From: Acidovorax sp. KKS102
GTDB lineage: Bacteria > Pseudomonadota > Gammaproteobacteria > Burkholderiales > Burkholderiaceae_C
DNA: 64,000 nucleotides
Assembly: GCF_000302535.1 (NCBI RefSeq)
Contig: NC_018708.1
Location: 806,001 to 870,000, forward strand
Direction: 5' to 3'
Shown here: piece after piece, positions 16,323 to 26,702 of the stretch
Numbering within the stretch: the stretch's first letter is position 1
How the letters are laid out: each line of letters opens with the position of its first letter
Notes under the pieces: model-generated
The model's input: the letters and a program-made list of their open reading frames with translations, nothing else
Told to the model about the DNA's origin: nothing
Database searches by the model: none
Translations under genes and position numbers: made by a program

Positions 16323-17779
16323 ACAGTTTTGAACCCGTCATGACTCTGCAGCAAGCCTGGGCGCTGCTGCAGCCAAGTATCCCTGCTGCCCGTCTGGTGG
16401 GCGATGGCGCCACTCCGCTGGCGCGCGTGCACACCGACACGCGCACGTTGCAGCCGGGCGATTTGTTTGTGGCCCTCAAGGGCGAGCGTTTTGATGCCAA
16501 CGCCTTTTTGGCCGACGCCCGGGCTGGCGGCGCTGCAGCCGCTATTGCGCACGGTGGCCTGGAAGCAGCGGGCTTGTCCGGCATCGAAGTGCCCAACAGC
16601 CTGGCTGCGCTGGGCGCACTGGCCACCGGCTGGCGCGCGCAATTTCATCTGCCGCTGATCGGCGTGACGGGCAGCAACGGCAAGACCACGGTGACGCAGA
16701 TGATTGCGTCCATTCTGCGTGCCTGGCAGGGCGACGCCGCATTTGCCACGCAGGGCAATTTCAACAACGACATCGGTGTGCCGCTGATGCTGATGCGCCT
16801 GCGCGCCAGCCACCGCGCCGCCGTGATCGAGATGGGCATGAACCACCCTGGCGAGATCGCCACACTGGCGGCCATGGCCCAGCCCACGGTGGCCTTGGTC
16901 AACAACGCGCAGCGTGAGCATCTGGAATTCATGCACACCGTAGAGGCCGTGGCCCGCGAGAACGGTTCGGTGTTTGCCAGCCTGCCGGCCGATGGTGTGG
17001 CCGTATTCCCGGCAGGGGATGCGTACACGAGCCTGTGGCAATCGCTTGCCATGGAGCGGCCCGGCCGCCGTACGGTGACGTTTGGTGAGGGCGGCGACGT
17101 CCGCTGCGCGCAGGCCACCTGGGAGCGCGGCGCCTGGGCGGTCACCCTAGTCACGCCACGCGGCGAGATCACCACCCGTCTGCACATCGCAGGCCGCCAC
17201 AACGTGTCCAACGCGCTGGCGGCCACGGCGTGCACGCTGGCAGCGGGTGCACCGGTTGCGGCCATTGCCCAGGGGCTGCGCGACTTCACCCCGGTCAAGG
17301 GCCGTTCGCGCGCGTTCAGCGTGTCCGTTGCAGGCCGCGACATCACGGTGGTGGACGACACCTACAACGCCAACCCCGATTCCATGCACGCGGCCATCCA
17401 GGTGCTGGCTGAACTGCCAGGCCCGCAACTGCTGGTGATGGGCGACATGGGCGAGGTGGGCGACCAGGGCCCGCAGTTCCATGCCGAGGCGGGCGCACTG
17501 GCCCGTGAGGCGGGCATCCCCACGATGTTTGTGCTGGGTGCGCAGTCGGTGCACGCCGCATCGGCCTATGGCGATGGGGCCCGGCATTTCAACGAGATGG
17601 CCGCCCTGCAGGATGCCGTGCGCAAAGCCCTGCCCACGGTGGGCAGTGTGCTGGTCAAGGGATCGCGATTCATGAAGATGGAACAGGTGGTCGAGGCGAT
17701 CAGCGCCGCCGCACTGCCCGCAGAACAACAACAAAGGCCGATCAACCCACGGGAGGGACACCATGGCGCAACGCATTGA
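16313..17779 (+). CDS. murF: UDP-MurNAc-tripeptide-D-alanyl-D-alanine ligase MurF
   Basis: A 488-residue Mur ligase that attaches D-Ala-D-Ala to the stem tripeptide. Motifs: VHTDTRTLQPGDLFVALKGE (N-domain), VTGSNGKTTV (P-loop), EMGMNHPGEI, NNAQREHLEF, and VVDDTYNANPDSM plus LVMGDMGEVG in the C-domain. The start ATG 16313 lies inside the end of murE. The C-terminal tail (AEQQQRPINPREGHHGATH) is not conserved. mraY begins 39 bases after the stop. Confidence 0.97.
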   Translation: MGMNSFEPVMTLQQAWALLQPSIPAARLVGDGATPLARVHTDTRTLQPGDLFVALKGERFDANAFLADARAGGAAAAIAHGGLEAAGLSGIEVPNSLAALGALATGWRAQFHLPLIGVTGSNGKTTVTQMIASILRAWQGDAAFATQGNFNNDIGVPLMLMRLRASHRAAVIEMGMNHPGEIATLAAMAQPTVALVNNAQREHLEFMHTVEAVARENGSVFASLPADGVAVFPAGDAYTSLWQSLAMERPGRRTVTFGEGGDVRCAQATWERGAWAVTLVTPRGEITTRLHIAGRHNVSNALAATACTLAAGAPVAAIAQGLRDFTPVKGRSRAFSVSVAGRDITVVDDTYNANPDSMHAAIQVLAELPGPQLLVMGDMGEVGDQGPQFHAEAGALAREAGIPTMFVLGAQSVHAASAYGDGARHFNEMAALQDAVRKALPTVGSVLVKGSRFMKMEQVVEAISAAALPAEQQQRPINPREGHHGATH

Positions 17780-17818
17780 TATTGCCCGCACGGTGCCAGC
17801 CTGCGCCGGAGGTGCCAC

Positions 17819-18997
17819 ATGCTGCTGATGCTGTCGCAATGGCTGCAAGGGCTGTCGCCCGAGTTCGGCTTTTTCCGGGTGTTCCAGTACCTCACGTTCC
17901 GTGCGGTGATGGCCGCCATGACGGCGCTGCTCATCGGGCTGGTGGCCGGCCCCAAGGTGATTCGCATCCTCACCTCGCTCAAGATCGGCCAGCCCATCCG
18001 GGGCTATGCGATGCAGTCGCACCTGTCCAAGAGCGGCACGCCCACCATGGGTGGTGTGCTGATCCTGTTGTCGATTGCCATTTCCACCTTGCTGTGGTTT
18101 GACCTGTCCAACCGCTTTGTGTGGATCGTGCTCATCGTCACGCTCGGCTTTGGCGCCATCGGCTGGGTGGACGACTGGCGCAAGGTGGTCAACAAAGACC
18201 CCGAGGGCATGCGCTCGCGCGAGAAGTATTTCTGGCAGTCGGTGATCGGCCTCATGGCCGCGCTGTATCTGGTGTTCAGCATTTCCGAAAGCTCCAACGC
18301 CAAGGTGTGGGAGCTGTTTGTGGGCTGGGTGCAGTCGGGCTTCTCGCTGGACCTGCCGCCCAAGGCGGGCCTGCAGTTGCCGTTCTTCAAAGAGGTGAGC
18401 TACCCGCTGGGCGTGCTGGGTTTCGTGATCCTCACCTACCTGGTCATCGTGGGTTCCAGCAATGCGGTGAACCTGACCGATGGTCTGGACGGCCTGGCCA
18501 TCATGCCCGTGGTGATGGTGGGCTCGGCACTGGGCGTGTTTGCCTATGTCACCGGTAGCTCGGTGTACTCCAAGTACCTGTTTTTCCCGCACATTCCGGG
18601 GTCGGGCGAGCTGCTGATCTTCTGCGCAGCCATGGCGGGCGCAGGCTTGGCGTTTTTGTGGTTCAACGCGCACCCTGCCCAGGTCTTCATGGGTGACGTG
18701 GGTGCACTCGCGCTGGGCGGTGCCCTGGGCACCATCGCCATCATCGTGCGCCAGGAAATCGTGCTCGCCATCATGGGCGGCATCTTTGTGGTCGAGGCGC
18801 TGTCGGTGATGCTGCAGGTCACCTGGTTCAAGTTCACCAAGAAGCGCTACGGCGAAGGCCGCCGCCTGCTCAAGATGGCACCTCTGCATCACCACTTTGA
18901 AAAGAGCGGCTGGAAGGAAACGCAGGTGGTTGTGCGCTTCTGGATCATCACCATGCTGCTGTGCCTGATTGGGCTGTCCACGCTGAAACTGCGATGA
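17819..18997 (+). CDS. mraY: Phospho-N-acetylmuramoyl-pentapeptide transferase MraY
   Basis: A 392-residue polytopic membrane enzyme that transfers phospho-MurNAc-pentapeptide to undecaprenyl phosphate, making lipid I. About ten hydrophobic segments. Family signatures are [14 protein letters not shown], the catalytic aspartates in [22 protein letters not shown], and the HHHFE box ([18 protein letters not shown]). An AGGTGCC stretch precedes ATG 17819. The stop overlaps the murD ATG. Confidence 0.97.
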   Translation: MLLMLSQWLQGLSPEFGFFRVFQYLTFRAVMAAMTALLIGLVAGPKVIRILTSLKIGQPIRGYAMQSHLSKSGTPTMGGVLILLSIAISTLLWFDLSNRFVWIVLIVTLGFGAIGWVDDWRKVVNKDPEGMRSREKYFWQSVIGLMAALYLVFSISESSNAKVWELFVGWVQSGFSLDLPPKAGLQLPFFKEVSYPLGVLGFVILTYLVIVGSSNAVNLTDGLDGLAIMPVVMVGSALGVFAYVTGSSVYSKYLFFPHIPGSGELLIFCAAMAGAGLAFLWFNAHPAQVFMGDVGALALGGALGTIAIIVRQEIVLAIMGGIFVVEALSVMLQVTWFKFTKKRYGEGRRLLKMAPLHHHFEKSGWKETQVVVRFWIITMLLCLIGLSTLKLR

Positions 18998-20970
18998 TTC
19001 CGAACGATCCTCTTGTCCCTGACCCCCTCGGTAAGCCCGAGGCTATGCCCCCGTTGGCAGGGGCCGGGGTGGGCGCGGACGGCGCTCCCGAAGGCGATCC
19101 TGGCATGCAGGCCCCTTTGCCCGCAGAGCCCGCAGAGCCCGCAGCGCTCGCAGCGCTCGCAGTGCCTGAGGCGAATCCGCAGCAGGATGTTGCCGCGACA
19201 GGCAGCGAGGCCACAGACGCTGCGCCCGCAGCCAAAAGCACCAGCACCGCCTGGAACCCCGAGGCCGTGCCGGCCGTCTCCGCCGCGAAGGCAGCGGCGG
19301 ACTTTGTGGCGCAGATCTTTGCCGAGGTGTCCGCCCCCGAGCCGGGCGCTGCGGACAGCGCGGACGTTGCCGAGACCGCTGAGGCCGACGAGTCCACCAC
19401 GCCCGATGTGCCTGCAGGCCCGGCGCGCGAAGGCGTGGCGAACCTGCTGCAAGACCAGCACATCCTGATCCTGGGCCTGGGCGCCTCGGGCATGGCGATG
19501 GCCCGCTGGTGTGTGCGTTGTGGTGCGCAGGTCACCGTGGCTGACACACGCGCTGCCCCGCCGCAACTGCCTGCGCTGCAGCAGGAGCTGCCCCAGGTGC
19601 GTTTTGTGTCGGGCGCATTCGATGCCAGCCTGGTGCAGGGGCAGGACATGCATGCGGTCTATCGTTCGCCAGGGCTGAGCCCCGAGGCGGTTGCTCCTGT
19701 TTTGGAAGCGGCTCGTGCAAACAACATCAGCGCTGGCGGTGAGTTGAGCCTGTATGCCACGGCCTTGGCTGCGCTGCGTGCATCGCACGCGTATGCCCCC
19801 GCCGTGCTGGCCATCACCGGTACCAACGGCAAGACCACGGTGACCTCGCTCACCGGCCAACTGGTGGAGCGCTCGGGCAAACGCGTGGCCGTGGCCGGCA
19901 ACATCGGTCCGACCCTGCTCGACACACTGGCAGAACACCTGGATTCCGGCACCTTGCCCGATGTGTGGGTGCTGGAGCTGTCGAGTTTTCAGCTCGATGG
20001 CGTGAATGGGGGTGAAGGCGGCTTCGAGCCCACAGCCGCCACGGTGCTCAACATCACGCAGGACCATCTGGACTGGCACGGCAGCATCGAGGCCTACGCT
20101 GCGGCCAAGGCTCGCATCTTTGGCCAGACGGGCTGGATGATCCTGAACCGCGAAGACCCTGCGGTGATGGGCATGCTGCCGCCGCCCGTCAAGGTCAAGC
20201 TGCAAAAGCCGCAGGTGCGCGCGCACATCACTTTTGGTGGCGACATGCCCCGGCGTCCGGGCGACTTCGGCATTGAGGTGGTCAGCGGCATGCCCTGGCT
20301 GGTGCGCGCCATGGACGCCGACGAAACCCGCAAGCGTGGCCGCAACGAGGTCGAAGAGGACCTGCATATCCAGCGGCTCATGCCGGCGGATGCGCTGCGC
20401 ATCCGGGGGCGCCACAACGCCACCAACGCCTTGGCGGCGCTGGCGCTGGCCACAGCAGCGGGTTGCCCGCTGGCGCCCATGCTGTACGGCCTGCGCGAGT
20501 ACCGGGGCGAGCCGCACCGCGTGGAACCCGTGGCCATCATCCATGGCGTGGAATATTTTGACGACAGCAAGGGCACCAACGTAGGCGCCACGGCGGCAGC
20601 GCTGGTGGGGTTGGGCACGGAGCGGCGTCTGGTGGTCATTCTGGGCGGAGAAGGCAAGGGGCAGGACTTTGCGCCCCTGGCCGCTCCCGTCGCCCGCTAC
20701 GCACGTGCGGTGGTGCTGATCGGCCGCGACGCACCGCTGATCCGCGCTGCGCTCCAGGACGCCGGCGTGCCGCTGCTCGATGCGGGCACCTTGCCTGAGG
20801 CCGTCGCACTGGCAGCGCAGCGCGCCCATTCTGGCGACGCGGTGCTGATGTCGCCCGCCTGCGCCAGCTTCGACATGTTCAAGGACTACGAGCATCGCGC
20901 CCACGTCTTTTGCGAGACCGTGCGGGCGATGGCTGACGATGCGGGCCAGTCGGCGGAGGGCATGCAATGA
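18994..20970 (+). CDS. murD: UDP-MurNAc-L-alanine:D-glutamate ligase MurD with a long N-terminal extension
   Basis: MurD adds D-glutamate to UDP-MurNAc-L-Ala. The ATG at 18994 overlaps the mraY stop (ATGA) and gives 658 residues. The canonical enzyme only begins near residue 148 ([18 protein letters not shown]). The first ~145 residues are Ala/Pro/Glu-rich, apparently disordered, and include short tandem repeats (GCCCGCAGA units near 19122-19143). MurD core motifs: [61 protein letters not shown] and [21 protein letters not shown] at 19435 would give a normal-length protein, but no good ribosome-binding site was seen there. The overlap with mraY favours the long form. Confidence 0.93.
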   Translation: MIPNDPLVPDPLGKPEAMPPLAGAGVGADGAPEGDPGMQAPLPAEPAEPAALAALAVPEANPQQDVAATGSEATDAAPAAKSTSTAWNPEAVPAVSAAKAAADFVAQIFAEVSAPEPGAADSADVAETAEADESTTPDVPAGPAREGVANLLQDQHILILGLGASGMAMARWCVRCGAQVTVADTRAAPPQLPALQQELPQVRFVSGAFDASLVQGQDMHAVYRSPGLSPEAVAPVLEAARANNISAGGELSLYATALAALRASHAYAPAVLAITGTNGKTTVTSLTGQLVERSGKRVAVAGNIGPTLLDTLAEHLDSGTLPDVWVLELSSFQLDGVNGGEGGFEPTAATVLNITQDHLDWHGSIEAYAAAKARIFGQTGWMILNREDPAVMGMLPPPVKVKLQKPQVRAHITFGGDMPRRPGDFGIEVVSGMPWLVRAMDADETRKRGRNEVEEDLHIQRLMPADALRIRGRHNATNALAALALATAAGCPLAPMLYGLREYRGEPHRVEPVAIIHGVEYFDDSKGTNVGATAAALVGLGTERRLVVILGGEGKGQDFAPLAAPVARYARAVVLIGRDAPLIRAALQDAGVPLLDAGTLPEAVALAAQRAHSGDAVLMSPACASFDMFKDYEHRAHVFCETVRAMADDAGQSAEGMQ

Positions 20971-22235
20971 CAGCCCCCGCCAGCACCTTGCTCCAACGCG
21001 TGACCGGCTGGTTCGGTGGCCTGCCCGGCAAGGCGGCCGACGTGTTGCCCGTGCGTGTGGGCGGCACCGAGTACCGCCAGTCGTCCAGCACGCCCGCGAG
21101 TGTGCTGGGCTTTGACCAAGCCCTGCTCTGGGTGGTGGTGGCGCTGCTGGCCTGGGGACTGGTGATGGTCTATTCGGCGTCGATTGCCATGCCGGACAAC
21201 CCGCGCTTTGCTAACTACGCGTCCACCCATTTCCTGACCCGCCACATGATGTATCTGGTGGTGGGCTTTGTGGCGGCGCTGCTGGCGTTCCAGGTGCCCA
21301 TGGCGCTGTGGGAGCGCGTGGCACCCTGGTTGTTCATTGTGGCCCTGCTCATGCTGGTGGCGGTGCTGATTCCTGGCGTGGGCAAGGTGGTCAACGGCGC
21401 GCGCCGTTGGCTGTCCATCGGGCCGGTGGGCTTCCAGCCGTCCGAGGTGGCCAAGTTTGCGGTGCTGATCTATGCCGCCGACTACATGGTGCGCAAGATG
21501 GAGGTGAAGGAGCGCTTCTTCCGCGCCGTGCTGCCCATGGGCGCTGCGGTGGCCATCGTCGGCGTGCTGCTGCTGGCCGAGCCCGATATGGGCGCCTTCA
21601 TGGTGGTGGCCGTGATTGCCATGGGCATCCTGTTCCTCGGCGGTGTGAATGCCCGCATGTTCTTCCTGATTGCTGGCGTGCTGGTCGGTGCCTTTGCGTT
21701 GATGATCGCCAGCTCGCCCTGGCGTCGCGAGCGCGTGTTTGCATACCTGGACCCCTTCAGCGAACAGCATGCGCTGGGCAAGGGCTACCAGTTGTCGCAC
21801 TCGCTGATCGCCATCGGGCGGGGCGAGGTGTTTGGCGTGGGGCTGGGCGGCAGCGTGGAGAAGCTGCACTGGCTGCCTGAGGCGCACACCGACTTTCTGA
21901 TGGCCGTGATCGGCGAAGAGTTTGGCCTCGTGGGGGTGGTGGCGCTCATCATCCTGTTCCTGTGGATGACCCGCCGCATCATGCACATCGGTCGGCAGGC
22001 CATTGCGCTGGACCGGGTGTTCTCCGGCCTCGTCGCACAGGGCGTGGCGATCTGGATCGGCTTCCAGGCCTTCATCAACATGGGCGTGAACCTGGGCGCG
22101 CTGCCGACCAAGGGGCTCACGCTGCCGCTGATGAGTTTTGGCGGGTCGGCGATTCTGATGAATCTGGTGGCGCTGGCGGTCGTGCTGCGCGTTGACTATG
22201 AAAACAAACTCCTCATGCGCGGAGGCCGCGTATGA
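20967..22235 (+). CDS. ftsW: Peptidoglycan glycosyltransferase / lipid II polymerase FtsW
   Basis: A 422-residue SEDS-family membrane polymerase working with FtsI at the septum. About ten transmembrane segments follow a ~45-residue cytoplasmic N-terminus. Signature segments: [47 protein letters not shown] with the putative catalytic Asp, [45 protein letters not shown], and [18 protein letters not shown]. The start overlaps the murD stop (ATGA). The last codons and stop lie inside a 21-bp hairpin. Confidence 0.96.
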   Translation: MTAPASTLLQRVTGWFGGLPGKAADVLPVRVGGTEYRQSSSTPASVLGFDQALLWVVVALLAWGLVMVYSASIAMPDNPRFANYASTHFLTRHMMYLVVGFVAALLAFQVPMALWERVAPWLFIVALLMLVAVLIPGVGKVVNGARRWLSIGPVGFQPSEVAKFAVLIYAADYMVRKMEVKERFFRAVLPMGAAVAIVGVLLLAEPDMGAFMVVAVIAMGILFLGGVNARMFFLIAGVLVGAFALMIASSPWRRERVFAYLDPFSEQHALGKGYQLSHSLIAIGRGEVFGVGLGGSVEKLHWLPEAHTDFLMAVIGEEFGLVGVVALIILFLWMTRRIMHIGRQAIALDRVFSGLVAQGVAIWIGFQAFINMGVNLGALPTKGLTLPLMSFGGSAILMNLVALAVVLRVDYENKLLMRGGRV

Positions 22236-22246
22236 GGAGTTTGTTT
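22202..22246 (+). other. 21-bp hairpin spanning the end of ftsW
   Basis: Arm 22202-22222 (AAACAAACTCC...) pairs with 22226-22246 (...GGAGTTTGTTT) around an AGG loop; the only DNA mismatch becomes a G-U pair in RNA. The ftsW stop and the following overlapping ATG are inside the downstream arm. A second perfect 7-bp stem (GCAGCGT/ACGCTGC, 22264-22280) follows. Confidence 0.7.
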
Positions 22247-22318
22247 CACCAAAACAAGCTGCAGCAGCGTGCAACGCTGCCGAATGCGCAGCATCCGATG
22301 CGAGGAGGGCGGGTATGA
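22232..22318 (+). CDS. 28-residue relay ORF between ftsW and murG
   Basis: It starts with an ATG overlapping the ftsW stop (ATGA) behind GGAGG and ends with a TGA overlapping the murG ATG. It ends in MRGGRV, the same six residues that end FtsW, because a ~24-base segment is repeated 83 bases apart (22215-22236 versus 22298-22319). No known domain. It is probably a by-product of a duplication-insertion that keeps ribosomes coupled from ftsW to murG; whether the peptide itself matters is unknown. Confidence 0.4.
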   Translation: MRSLFHQNKLQQRATLPNAQHPMRGGRV

Positions 22319-23376
22319 AGCAGAAGACCGCCCTCATCATGGCCGGTGGCACCGGTGGCCACATCTTCCCCGGTTTGGCTGTTGCCGAAGAGTTGCGCGC
22401 GCGCGGCTGGCGCGTGCACTGGCTGGGCGCTCCCGGCAGCATGGAGTCGCGCATCGTGCCGCAGCACGGCTTTGCGCTGGAACTCATCGATTTCTCTGGC
22501 GTGCGCGGCAAGGGGCTCGTCACGCTGGCCCTGCTGCCGCTGCGCCTGTTGCGTGCGTTCTGGCAGGCGCTGCAGGTCGTGCGCCGTGTGAAGCCCGATG
22601 TGGTGGTGGGCCTGGGCGGCTACATCACCTTTCCGGGCGGGATGATGGGCGTGCTCGCGGGCAAGCCTCTGGTGCTGCACGAGCAGAACTCCGTGGCGGG
22701 CATGGCGAACAAGGTGCTGGCCGGTGTGGCCGACCGGGTGTTCACCGCCTTCCCCAACGTGTTCAAAAAGGGGCAGTGGGTGGGCAACCCGCTGCGTACC
22801 GCCTTCACACAGCAGCACGGCCCGGCAGAACGGTTTGCGGGCCGCAGCGGCCCGCTGCGTCTGCTGGTGGTGGGCGGCAGCCTGGGCGCGCGTGCGCTCA
22901 ACGAGATCGTGCCCCAGGCCATTGCGCTGATGCCTGCCGACCAGCGCCCCACCGTAGTCCACCAAAGCGGTGCGGCGCAGATCGATGCGCTGCGAGCCAA
23001 CTATGCCGCCGCGGGTGTCGAGGCAGAGCTGACGCCTTTCATCGACGACACCGCCAGTGCGTTTGCAGTGGCCGACATCATCGTCTGCCGGGCGGGGGCG
23101 AGCACCGTCACCGAGATCGCGGCCGTGGGCGCCGCGTCCATCTTTGTGCCCTTCCCGTCGGCCGTGGATGACCACCAGACCACCAACGCGCAGTTCCTGG
23201 TGAATGCGGGCGGCGGCTGGCTGGTGCAGCAGCGCGACCTGACGCCGCAAGGGCTGTCTGAAATGCTATTGAAATTGGAGCGGTCCACGCTTGTGGATGT
23301 AGCGCTCAAGGCCAAAAACATGCAAAAAATCAACGCCACCCGCGAAGTGGTGACTGCCTGCGAGGAGTTGGCATGA
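22315..23376 (+). CDS. murG: UDP-GlcNAc:undecaprenyl-PP-MurNAc-pentapeptide GlcNAc transferase MurG
   Basis: A 353-residue peripheral membrane GT28 glycosyltransferase converting lipid I to lipid II. Motifs: [19 protein letters not shown] (first G-loop), [37 protein letters not shown] (second G-loop), [15 protein letters not shown] and [17 protein letters not shown] 22315 behind GAGGAGGGCGG is the natural start; the frame is open to 22192 but that would overlap ftsW and add an odd Cys/Ala-rich extension. Residues about 317-335 are encoded by repeat copy I. It overlaps murC (ATGA). Confidence 0.96.
   Translation: MKQKTALIMAGGTGGHIFPGLAVAEELRARGWRVHWLGAPGSMESRIVPQHGFALELIDFSGVRGKGLVTLALLPLRLLRAFWQALQVVRRVKPDVVVGLGGYITFPGGMMGVLAGKPLVLHEQNSVAGMANKVLAGVADRVFTAFPNVFKKGQWVGNPLRTAFTQQHGPAERFAGRSGPLRLLVVGGSLGARALNEIVPQAIALMPADQRPTVVHQSGAAQIDALRANYAAAGVEAELTPFIDDTASAFAVADIIVCRAGASTVTEIAAVGAASIFVPFPSAVDDHQTTNAQFLVNAGGGWLVQQRDLTPQGLSEMLLKLERSTLVDVALKAKNMQKINATREVVTACEELA
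23264..23319 (+). repeat. 58-bp dispersed palindromic repeat, copy I (inside murG)
   Basis: It opens TGCTATTG and closes TGTAGCGCTC then GGCCAAAAAC, with the family spacing. It is read in frame as [19 protein letters not shown] in the C-terminal region of MurG, a frame different from copies A and E. Confidence 0.6.
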
Positions 23377-24806
23377 AACACGCGATTCGCCACATCCACT
23401 TCGTCGGCCTGGGCGGCGCCGGCATGAGCGGCATTGCTGAAGTGCTGTTCAACCTGGGCTACCGCATCTCGGGCTCGGACCTGGCCGACAGCGCCACGCT
23501 GCGCCGCCTGGCCGACTTGGGCATCAAAACCTGCCTCGGCCACGCGGCCGCGCACATCGATGGTGCCGACGCCGTGGTCACGTCCACAGCAGTCACATCG
23601 GACAACCCCGAAGTGCTGGCCGCACGCGAAAAGAAAATCCCCGTGGTGCCGCGCGCGCTGATGCTGGCCGAGCTGATGCGCCTCAAGCAGGGCATTGCCA
23701 TTGCGGGCACGCACGGCAAGACCACCACCACCAGCTTAGTGACCAGCGTGCTGGCCGAGGCGGGACTGGACCCGACTTTTGTGATCGGCGGCAAGCTCAA
23801 CAGCGCGGGCGCCAATGCCAAACTGGGCAGCGGCGACTACATCGTGGTCGAGGCCGATGAGTCCGATGCGTCGTTCCTGAACCTGCTGCCCGTGATGGCG
23901 GTGGTGACCAACATCGATGCCGACCACATGGAGACCTACGGGCACGACTTCGGCCGGCTCAAGGGCGCGTTTGTGGACTTTCTGCACCGCATGCCGTTCT
24001 ATGGCACGGCCATCCTGTGTGTGGACAGCCCCGCCGTGCGCGACATCCTGCAAAGCGTGACCTGCCCCGTCACCAGCTACGGCTTCGCGGAAGACGCCCA
24101 GGTGCGTGCCATCAACGTGCGTGCCGATGCCGGCCAGATGCGCTTCACGGTGCAGCGGCGCAACGGCGTCACGCTGCCCGACATGGAGGTGGTGCTCAAC
24201 CTCGCGGGCGAGCACAACGTGCTCAACGCGCTGTCGGCCATTGCCGTGGCGGTGGAGCTGAACATCCCCGATGAGGCCGTGCAACGCGCGCTGGCGGGCT
24301 TCAAGGGCGTAGGTAGGCGCTTCCAGCGCTATGGCGATCTGCCCGCGAAGGACGGCGGCACCTTCACCGTCATCGACGACTACGGCCACCACCCGGTGGA
24401 AATGGCTGCCACGCTGGCAGCCGCACGTGGCGCGTTTCCCGGGCGGCGCCTGGTGCTGGCCTTCCAGCCGCACCGCTACACGCGTACGCGCGATTGCTTC
24501 GAAGACTTCGTCAAGGTGATCGGCCATGCCGACGCGGTACTGCTCACCGAGGTGTATGCCGCAGGCGAGGCGCCGGTCGTGGCTGCCGATGGGCGCTCGC
24601 TGGCCCGTGCCTTGCGTGTGGCGGGGCGCGTGGAGCCTGTGTTTGTGGACAACGTGGCCGATCTGCCCCAGGCCATTGCCGACAACGCACGCGCGGGCGA
24701 TGTGGTGATGTGCATGGGCGCCGGTTCCATCGGTGCCGTGCCCGGCAAGGTGGTTGAGATGCTACAAAATAATGAGCTGAAAGCGCGTGAAGGGAGCGCA
24801 CCATGA
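23373..24806 (+). CDS. murC: UDP-MurNAc:L-alanine ligase MurC
   Basis: A 477-residue Mur ligase adding the first stem residue, L-alanine. Motifs: [37 protein letters not shown] (P-loop), [50 protein letters not shown] and [11 protein letters not shown]. The start overlaps murG and the stop overlaps ddl. The last codons ([14 protein letters not shown]) are encoded by a partial copy of the dispersed repeat. Confidence 0.97.
   Translation: MKHAIRHIHFVGLGGAGMSGIAEVLFNLGYRISGSDLADSATLRRLADLGIKTCLGHAAAHIDGADAVVTSTAVTSDNPEVLAAREKKIPVVPRALMLAELMRLKQGIAIAGTHGKTTTTSLVTSVLAEAGLDPTFVIGGKLNSAGANAKLGSGDYIVVEADESDASFLNLLPVMAVVTNIDADHMETYGHDFGRLKGAFVDFLHRMPFYGTAILCVDSPAVRDILQSVTCPVTSYGFAEDAQVRAINVRADAGQMRFTVQRRNGVTLPDMEVVLNLAGEHNVLNALSAIAVAVELNIPDEAVQRALAGFKGVGRRFQRYGDLPAKDGGTFTVIDDYGHHPVEMAATLAAARGAFPGRRLVLAFQPHRYTRTRDCFEDFVKVIGHADAVLLTEVYAAGEAPVVAADGRSLARALRVAGRVEPVFVDNVADLPQAIADNARAGDVVMCMGAGSIGAVPGKVVEMLQNNELKAREGSAP
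24760..24800 (+). repeat. Partial copy J of the dispersed repeat (3' end of murC)
   Basis: TGCTACAAAATAATGAGCTG followed by AAAGCGCGTG and GGGAGCGC matches the first half and the closing GCGC arm of the family. It encodes the MurC C-terminal tail and ends at the ddl start. Confidence 0.45.
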
Positions 24807-25792
24807 CCCTTCCTGAATCGAATATCGACGTGAAATCGCTGGGCAAGGTCGCCGTCCTGATGGGCGGAGACTCGGCCGAGCGCGAGGTGTCGCTGATGTC
24901 GGGCAGCGGCGTGCTGCAGGCGCTGCGCTCCCGTGGCGTCGATGCCCATGCGTTTGACCCTGCGCAGAACGCGCTGGGTGATTTGAAGCGCGACGGCTAT
25001 GCGCGCTGCTTCATCGCACTGCATGGTCGCCATGGCGAAGACGGCACGGTGCAGGGCGCGCTGGAGCTGCTGCGCATTCCGTACACCGGCCCTGGCGTGA
25101 TGGCGTCGGCGATTGCCATGGACAAGGTCATGACCAAGCGGGTGTGGCTGGCCGAGGGCCTGCCCACGCCGCGCTATGTGTGGCTGGCCCCTGACCGCCA
25201 GCAGCGCGAAGTGGTACGCACCGTGCCCGACGAGCTGGGTCTGCCCCTCATCGTCAAGCCGCCGCGCGAAGGTTCGTCCATCGGCGTGACCAAGGTGCGC
25301 GGCTATTCCGACATGCAGGAGGCCGTGCAGCTGTCGGCCCAGTACGACCCCGACGTGCTGTGCGAAGAATTCATCGAGGGCGAAGAGGTGACCTGCCCCG
25401 TGCTGGGCCAGGGCGCCAATGCCCGTGCGTTGCCGGTGATCCGCATCGTGGCGCCCGATGGCGCCTATGACTACCAGAACAAGTACTTCACCGACGACGT
25501 GAAGTACCAGTGCCCGAGCGGCCTGCCCGAGGCCGAGGAGCGCGAGATCCAGCGCATCGTGCTGGAGGCCTATCGCACCCTGGGCTGCCGGGGCTGGGGC
25601 CGCGCCGACCTGATGATCCGTGCGAGTGACCGCAAGCCCTTCCTGCTGGAGATGAACACGTCCCCCGGCATGACAGGCCATTCGCTCGTGCCCATGTCGG
25701 CCCGGGCCTCAGGCATCAGCTACGAAGAGCTGTGCCTGCGCATCCTTGCGGATGCGGCACTGGACACGCCCGCAAAGCCAAAGGCTGCCTGA
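24803..25792 (+). CDS. ddl: D-alanine:D-alanine ligase
   Basis: A 329-residue ATP-grasp enzyme making D-Ala-D-Ala for MurF. Motifs: [78 protein letters not shown] and [20 protein letters not shown]. This is the DdlB-type ligase usual in dcw clusters. It overlaps murC by four bases; the ftsQ ATG overlaps its stop. Confidence 0.97.
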   Translation: MTLPESNIDVKSLGKVAVLMGGDSAEREVSLMSGSGVLQALRSRGVDAHAFDPAQNALGDLKRDGYARCFIALHGRHGEDGTVQGALELLRIPYTGPGVMASAIAMDKVMTKRVWLAEGLPTPRYVWLAPDRQQREVVRTVPDELGLPLIVKPPREGSSIGVTKVRGYSDMQEAVQLSAQYDPDVLCEEFIEGEEVTCPVLGQGANARALPVIRIVAPDGAYDYQNKYFTDDVKYQCPSGLPEAEEREIQRIVLEAYRTLGCRGWGRADLMIRASDRKPFLLEMNTSPGMTGHSLVPMSARASGISYEELCLRILADAALDTPAKPKAA

Positions 25793-26595
25793 TGAATCAG
25801 ACGCTGCCCGCACCCCTGGACGTCAAGCTCATGAACCTGACCGCGTCGGTCCTGTTCGTGGGCTGCGCCATGGCCGTGCTGGCGGCGGGCGCGTGGTGGG
25901 TGCTGCGCTACCCCGGCTTTGCCATTGCACGCATCGTGGTGCAGGGCGAACTGGTGCACAACAACGCGGTGACGCTGCGGGCCAACGTGGCGCCGCACCT
26001 GGTGGGCAACTTCTTCACGGTGGACCTGCGCGCGGCGCGCGAGGCCTTTGAGCAGGTGCCCTGGGTTCGCCGCGCGCAGGTGCGGCGGGTCTACCCCGGC
26101 AGCCTGCGTGTGGAGCTGCAGGAGCACGACGCCGTGGCGTACTGGGGCCCGGACACCGGCTCGGCGCTGGTCAACAGCCAGGGCGAGGTCTTCGAGGCGA
26201 ATGTGGGCGATGTGGAGCAGGAAGGCCTGCCGCGCCTGCAGGGGCCAGCGGGCACCTCGGCCGAGGTGCTGCAGATGTACGGGCTGCTGGAGCCGGTGTT
26301 CCAACCGCTTGGGCTGGATGTGGAAGAGCTGGAGCTGACAGGGCGGGGCGGCTGGCGCGCCACCCTCGACAGCGAGGCTGTGGTGGAGCTAGGCGGCGGT
26401 ACGCCGCAGGAAGTGGTGCAGCGCACGCAGCGGTTTGTGCGAACCCTCACCCAGGTGGCCGCGCAGTACGGCCGCCGCGTGGATGCGCTGGAGTCGGCAG
26501 ACCTGCGCCACGCCGGGGGCTACGCGCTGCGCCTGCGGGGCGTGACCACGGTGAGTGCAGACGCAACCGGCGCCACGGCCGTGCGCAAGAGGTGA
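25792..26595 (+). CDS. ftsQ: Cell division protein FtsQ
   Basis: A 267-residue bitopic divisome protein that scaffolds FtsL/FtsB. One membrane span at about 17-36 (SVLFVGCAMAVLAAGAWWVL). The POTRA domain follows (FAIARIVVQGELVHNNAVTLRANV... FFTVDLRAAREAFEQVPWVRRAQVRRVYPGSLRVELQEHD), then the beta domain. ATG 25792 shares its A with the ddl stop. A 107-base gap separates it from ftsA. Confidence 0.95.
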   Translation: MNQTLPAPLDVKLMNLTASVLFVGCAMAVLAAGAWWVLRYPGFAIARIVVQGELVHNNAVTLRANVAPHLVGNFFTVDLRAAREAFEQVPWVRRAQVRRVYPGSLRVELQEHDAVAYWGPDTGSALVNSQGEVFEANVGDVEQEGLPRLQGPAGTSAEVLQMYGLLEPVFQPLGLDVEELELTGRGGWRATLDSEAVVELGGGTPQEVVQRTQRFVRTLTQVAAQYGRRVDALESADLRHAGGYALRLRGVTTVSADATGATAVRKR

Positions 26596-26702
26596 TGGCA
26601 TGAGGAACAACAGGACTGGACGCAGCATGCTGCAGGCCCCGAGAGGGCGGTGTGAGGGCTTGGTGGGACAGCGGGACAGAACCGAGAAGGGCATAGACTG
26701 AT

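Noticed and set aside
19122-19170. Tandem 9-base repeats considered as a CRISPR or mobile signal
   Set aside because: Only two or three short in-frame units inside murD coding sequence; no spacers. No CRISPR array was found anywhere in the window.
19692-19736. Possible further copy of the 58-bp repeat inside murD
   Set aside because: TGCTCCTGTTTTGGAAGC and CAGCGCTGG fit, but the middle does not and the codons are compatible with ordinary MurD sequence; not listed as a feature.
22192-22314. N-terminal extension of murG
   Set aside because: The frame is open, but the extension overlaps ftsW and is not MurG-like; GAGGAGG before ATG 22315 is the natural start signal.
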